Below, piece after piece: positions 60,709-64,000 of a stretch of DNA of 64,000 nt (position 1 is the first letter of the stretch; the number at the start of each line of letters is the position of its first letter). The notes under the pieces are model-generated. The model saw nothing but the letters and a program-made list of their open reading frames with translations. It did not search any database and was not told the DNA's origin. The position numbers and the translations under genes are program-made. The DNA is from REDI01 sp038123735. GTDB lineage: Bacteria; Myxococcota_A; UBA796; GCA-2862545. The stretch covers positions 106,349 to 170,348 of the forward strand of contig JAYPAP010000001.1 in assembly GCA_038123735.1 (NCBI GenBank), read 5' to 3'.

Positions 60709-62175
60709 TTACTCGTTTTGAAACGTGCACGCTTCGAGATCGAGGCCGCGTTCAACGAGCGCCTCCTCTCGGTAGGGGTCACCCGCGTGTACGGCGGCTA
60801 GGTCGATTGGTTCCGCCGATACCCCGGTGACACGTTCAATCTCATCGAGGAGCGCTTGCGCAACGATCGCATATCCAGTGTCCGAAAAATGAAGATCATC
60901 GGTGGAGAGCAGCCCGCCGAGACGGTCGACGGAAATTTTCTGGCCATTGAGCGTTGGGCCGTCGGCACGCATGGATTCGACCAGGCCCGCGAGATCGACG
61001 ACATGTACGTTATCATACTTGGCAGCTTCGGTTTCGAGTGCCTCTGTCGCTGCTTGCCATCGGTCGAGGATGATGTCCAATCGTCGTTCGATGTCCTTTT
61101 GGACCGCCGCCTCCGCTTCATCGGGGTCGTCTCCCCGGGCAATTGCGGCGGCGCGAGCCTTGTCGATCTCATCGGCCGCGGTCTCCCACGTGGTTGGGAG
61201 GAGTGTGGGGTCGGGAAGGTTCGGCAGAAATACCTCGGCCCCCATCGATGCGAGGTCAGCGGTGACGCGCTCGATATTATTGCGGAGGCGAGACTCGGAA
61301 GTGAGATTTGCAGGGCGGATACCGCTCGGGGTGACGATCGCTCCGATAATATCGTTGCCGTAAAAGTCAGCATAGAGGATGAGCGAGCGCTCGAGTTCGC
61401 GAATGGCATCGAGTTGATTGCCTTCCGGGTTTCCCCCGAATGTAATGTCGCCTCCGAAGATCAGGCCGCCCGTCACCCGTTGATCGATGCGCCCAGGCTC
61501 GACGCCATCCGCCAGCGCCCCGACTGTCGCTCCGCCAAAGGCATAGTTGTGCACCGTGAGACCAGGGGTTTCCAATGCGGAGTTGTAGGTGGCTTGGCCG
61601 GTTTTTTCCGCCAAGCGGGTGACTAACTGCGGTACTTGCGAGGCGATGTGCCCGTTCACATTGGGGGCGCGGCAATTCGGGGGACCTGCGAAGTCATCGA
61701 CCTCGATGGGGTCGAACAACGGGTCGATGAGAAGTGGTATTGGATGGAATGCATCAAGCGCCTGGGCAACCTGGAGAGTGGGTGCGTGCAGTTGACCACG
61801 GCGAACGGGAATTCCGGCCTGCACCCCCATGGTCAGGCTGGCTCCAATGGCAACAACGCGGCTTAGGAGCGGTTCTTCACGCCCAATGACCTCGACAGCT
61901 TTGCGCTGCGTGAATGTTGAACCATCCCCAAATGTCCAGGAGATATCTTGAATGCCAGCATTCGGACTGCCTTGCGCCAAGACGGTCACGGAGCCATCCG
62001 CTTCCATTCGAATGTCCGCAGCAGGAACTCCAGCGATCATTACGGACTCGACAGGCTCGTTTTCGATCGGTGGCCACAGCGTGAGGTCGGCATATCCAGC
62101 CGCGCTCATTTCGACTGGTTTCGAGCAGGCTGAAACCATGGTTAGTAACACGACTATTTTAAGGTGTAGGCGCAT
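60709..62175 (-). CDS. SGNH/GDSL-type hydrolase lipoprotein
   Basis: A 488-residue lipoprotein: signal peptide with lipobox MVSAC, a beta-type ~80-residue N-terminal part (GDGSTFTQRK, PKD-like), then a GDSL-like hydrolase. VVAIGASLTMGVQAG carries the nucleophile Ser, HNYAFGGATVG the Gly block, YADFYGNDIIGAIV the Asn block, and STDDLHFSDTGYAI the Asp-x-x-His pair. An insert of ~90 helical residues (about 345-420) precedes the last block. It probably de-esterifies lipids or polysaccharides in the envelope. The ATG at 62175 has GGAG six bases before it; ATG 62181 and an open frame from 62298 exist. Confidence 0.85.
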   Translation of the reverse strand: MRLHLKIVVLLTMVSACSKPVEMSAAGYADLTLWPPIENEPVESVMIAGVPAADIRMEADGSVTVLAQGSPNAGIQDISWTFGDGSTFTQRKAVEVIGREEPLLSRVVAIGASLTMGVQAGIPVRRGQLHAPTLQVAQALDAFHPIPLLIDPLFDPIEVDDFAGPPNCRAPNVNGHIASQVPQLVTRLAEKTGQATYNSALETPGLTVHNYAFGGATVGALADGVEPGRIDQRVTGGLIFGGDITFGGNPEGNQLDAIRELERSLILYADFYGNDIIGAIVTPSGIRPANLTSESRLRNNIERVTADLASMGAEVFLPNLPDPTLLPTTWETAADEIDKARAAAIARGDDPDEAEAAVQKDIERRLDIILDRWQAATEALETEAAKYDNVHVVDLAGLVESMRADGPTLNGQKISVDRLGGLLSTDDLHFSDTGYAIVAQALLDEIERVTGVSAEPIDLAAVHAGDPYREEALVERGLDLEACTFQNE

Positions 62176-62400
62176 CCGCATCTCCACAGGGAAGCGGTAT
62201 ATCCCGCTGCCGCGTAATTGCCCCCCACGCTGCATTTTGGCCCGACACTGAACGCGGATCGGTAGATGCCCCACCGAGTGTTCTTTACGAGCGCCCAATT
62301 GCCGGCGTTCTATCGTTCACGGTGGTAATGTCAGCAGAATGTCTGTACGCTTCAAGGCCTATGCGTGCCTGGATGTCGGCGCGCGCCGGAAGGAGGAGAA

Positions 62401-64000
62401 GTGAATCGTTCGATTCTAGGCCGGGTTGGGATGCCCATCGTTGCCATGGCGTTGGGTACCGCATGCCCTCCGCCCACGCCGCAGCCGAGTGTGGTGCTAA
62501 CCCCTGACAATCCGTCCACTCTCGATGATATCGAAGCGGTCGTGACCCTCGATTCTGAGCCTGAGCCCGGAATTTTCATCTCTTACAAGTATAACTGGGA
62601 AGTCCGCCCAGCCGGCGCTCCAGCGGATGCGTGGGAGGCGGCCGAAGAAATTCTCGATGCCCGCGTGCCTGCCAGCATGACCGAAAAGGGCCAGGCATGG
62701 CGATTGTCGGTCACCGCATCCGATGGCGCCAGTACCAAGACCGCATCGATGGAAGAAGGCGTGGTGGTTGAAAACACGCTCCCTGAAATGCTTTCGGTAC
62801 GCCTTAGCCCAACTGCAGGCGTGGATACCTTCGGCACGCTCACCGTCACCTCCAGCTCCACCGATATCGATGATGACGAGGTGTCGGTGACCTACACGTG
62901 GTACGTCAATGGAACTCCTCTCGATGTCGAAGGTGACCAGCTAACTGGCGAATACTTCGGTAAGAACGATGTTATTACTGTTGAGGCCATCCCGTACGAT
63001 GGAGAGGGCGAGGGCGCGCCCATGATGTCGGGCACGGTGACCATCGTCAATACGCCGCCGAGCCTCAGTGGGGTTGAGGTGAGCCCGAATGAGGTCCGAG
63101 AGAGCGACGAGATTCGGTGTGAGCCCGTCGGTTGGCTCGACGTGGATGAGGATCCTCCTACGGTCATCGCAACATGGCTCGTGAACGGAGTTGAGATCGA
63201 CGGAGTGTCGGGTCCTCTGAATGGCTACTTCTTCGACAAGGGCGACCTCATCCGCTGCCAAGGCGTCCCTACCGATGGCGATTCGGTTGGTGACATGGTG
63301 GTTTCCGAGGTGGTGACGGTCTTGAATAGCCCACCATCGGTGTCCGGTGCGGTATTGTCGATGTCCGCTCCATCAGCAGCAGACACATTGACGGTGGTTC
63401 CCGTCGGATTGAGTGACCCAGACGACGGGGATACCATCACGGTTACCACCGAGTGGTACGTTGATGGCGAGATGGTGTTTGAAGGCGCTGAGTTACCTGC
63501 TCGCTCCTTCATCAAGGGTCAGGAAATCTACGCGATCATCACGCCTACCGATGGCTTGGAGACGGGGGAGTCGGTCAAGTCTGACGTGGCGACCTCAGTA
63601 AATACTCCGCCTCAAATCACCAAGATCGACCTGATTCCAGACCCGCTCTACACAGATTCCGTGNNNNNNNNNNNNNNNNNNNNNNNNNNNNNNNNNNNNN
63701 NNNNNNNNNNNNNNNNNNNNNNNNNNNNNNNAACTCGGCACCTACAGTGCCGGAGATCTCGGTCGACCCAGAGAAGCCGAAGTCTGACGATGACTTGTGG
63801 TGTATCGTCGAGCTTGAATCTACCGATGCAGATGGTGACGACCTCACCTACGATATCACCTGGACTCAGAACGGCGTGGAATTCACCGATGCAGACACGG
63901 TGGAGTATGATGGCGACCTCGTCGACTTCTCCTACACGGCCGACAAGGACGACTGGGAATGTACCTTGGTCGTGGCCGACGGCGAGGACTCTGTCGAGGT
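62401..64000 (+). CDS. Ig-like-repeat lipoprotein, C-terminus beyond window (assembly gap inside)
   Basis: The GTG at 62401 follows GGAGGAG, and the frame is open until the N block at 63664. It then resumes, in a frame shifted because the N count (68) is not exact, and runs off the right edge; more than 500 residues are visible. A short signal peptide ends near GTAC (a weak lipobox), then Ig-like units of ~95 residues repeat. Each has a Thr/Val-rich strand, an Asp-rich turn (DPDDGDTITV, DADGDDLTYD), a Trp/Tyr-x-val-x-Gly strand (TWYVNG, TEWYVDG, TWTQNG) and a VNTPPS-type link. It is a surface adhesin-like or structural protein. Confidence 0.85.
   Translation, partial: MNRSILGRVGMPIVAMALGTACPPPTPQPSVVLTPDNPSTLDDIEAVVTLDSEPEPGIFISYKYNWEVRPAGAPADAWEAAEEILDARVPASMTEKGQAWRLSVTASDGASTKTASMEEGVVVENTLPEMLSVRLSPTAGVDTFGTLTVTSSSTDIDDDEVSVTYTWYVNGTPLDVEGDQLTGEYFGKNDVITVEAIPYDGEGEGAPMMSGTVTIVNTPPSLSGVEVSPNEVRESDEIRCEPVGWLDVDEDPPTVIATWLVNGVEIDGVSGPLNGYFFDKGDLIRCQGVPTDGDSVGDMVVSEVVTVLNSPPSVSGAVLSMSAPSAADTLTVVPVGLSDPDDGDTITVTTEWYVDGEMVFEGAELPARSFIKGQEIYAIITPTDGLETGESVKSDVATSVNTPPQITKIDLIPDPLYTDSVXXXXXXXXXXXXXXXXXXXXXXXTRHLQCRRSRSTQRSRSLTMTCGVSSSLNLPMQMVTTSPTISPGLRTAWNSPMQTRWSMMATSSTSPTRPTRTTGNVPWSWPTARTLSR
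63664..63731. other. Assembly gap (68 N) inside the Ig-repeat lipoprotein
   Basis: Sixty-eight N; the coding frames on either side agree only if the true gap is a different length (66 or 69 for the smallest changes). Confidence 0.95.

Overview
The window reads as one scaffold of a draft or metagenome-assembled genome, with six runs of N at 20608, 35380, 39344, 41079, 58571 and 63664. It comes from a Gram-negative, moderately high G+C bacterium. Lipoboxes are frequent, and there are OmpA-type, LolD/FtsX-type and DsbD-type envelope proteins. FHA, Ser/Thr kinase and pseudokinase proteins are present. A lamin-tail-domain protein ends in a Cys-Gly / hydrophobic / Arg tail like a MYXO-CTERM sorting signal. 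Together these suggest Myxococcota or a near relative; that placement is inference. I saw no rRNA, tRNA, CRISPR array, insertion sequence or prophage. Gene density is very high, with many 4-base stop/start overlaps (ATGA, GTGA).

Layout. 1-4.3 kb: two divergent ATP-grasp ligase paralogues (the left one cut by the edge), then an XPB-type helicase converging on a DUF790/Bax1-type nuclease, probably a DNA repair pair. 4.3-7.7 kb: a minus-strand run of a nucleosidase-like protein, a DEDDh exonuclease, an OmpA-type lipoprotein and a small lipoprotein, with a divergent TetR regulator. 7.7-14 kb: a BCP peroxiredoxin, RecQ, an FHA-GAF-degenerate cyclase protein and DsbD. 14-19.6 kb: a DUF6165-like protein, an SSS symporter, a metzincin lipoprotein, a HEAT-like secreted protein, a DUF2817 carboxypeptidase homologue that has lost its catalytic residues, and hpt. 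19.7-24.8 kb: infA, tgt (interrupted by a gap), a second BCP peroxiredoxin, a membrane-anchored pseudokinase and an SLC13-type permease with RCK_C domains.

24.8-31.6 kb: clpB behind a candidate sigma-32 promoter and a 5' hairpin, a lipoprotein, the four-LTD protein, and a contractile-injection tail-tube domain fused to an OmpA domain with no other tail genes nearby. 31.6-37.9 kb: pruA with a terminator, ttcA, a DAO oxidoreductase, an active-looking Ser/Thr kinase, and a thioredoxin / DUF6952-like / HAD operon. 37.9-42.9 kb: a candidate metal-handling locus made of a lipoprotein, a LolD-type ATPase, an FtsX-type permease and a ZnuA-like lipoprotein. Beside it lie two paralogous secreted proteins whose mature ends start with HPLG, as in HupE/UreJ proteins.

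43-49 kb: a secreted beta-rich protein coupled to an ABC-F ATPase, then a propeller-like lipoprotein coupled to a tandem four-haem DUF1111 protein. 49-58 kb: GlnRS with a YqeY tail, SufE, a C39-like peptidase, a UvrD-type helicase, oligopeptidase B, a DUF1295 membrane protein and a KDSR-like SDR. 58.5-64 kb: an NAD epimerase translationally coupled to a PlsC-type acyltransferase, an SGNH-hydrolase lipoprotein, and a divergent lipoprotein with Ig-like repeats that runs off the right edge.

Most of the window is housekeeping and envelope biology. The least ordinary items are the tail-tube-OmpA fusion, the cluster of catalytically degenerate signalling and peptidase homologues, and the LolDE-like/ZnuA-like/HPLG locus.
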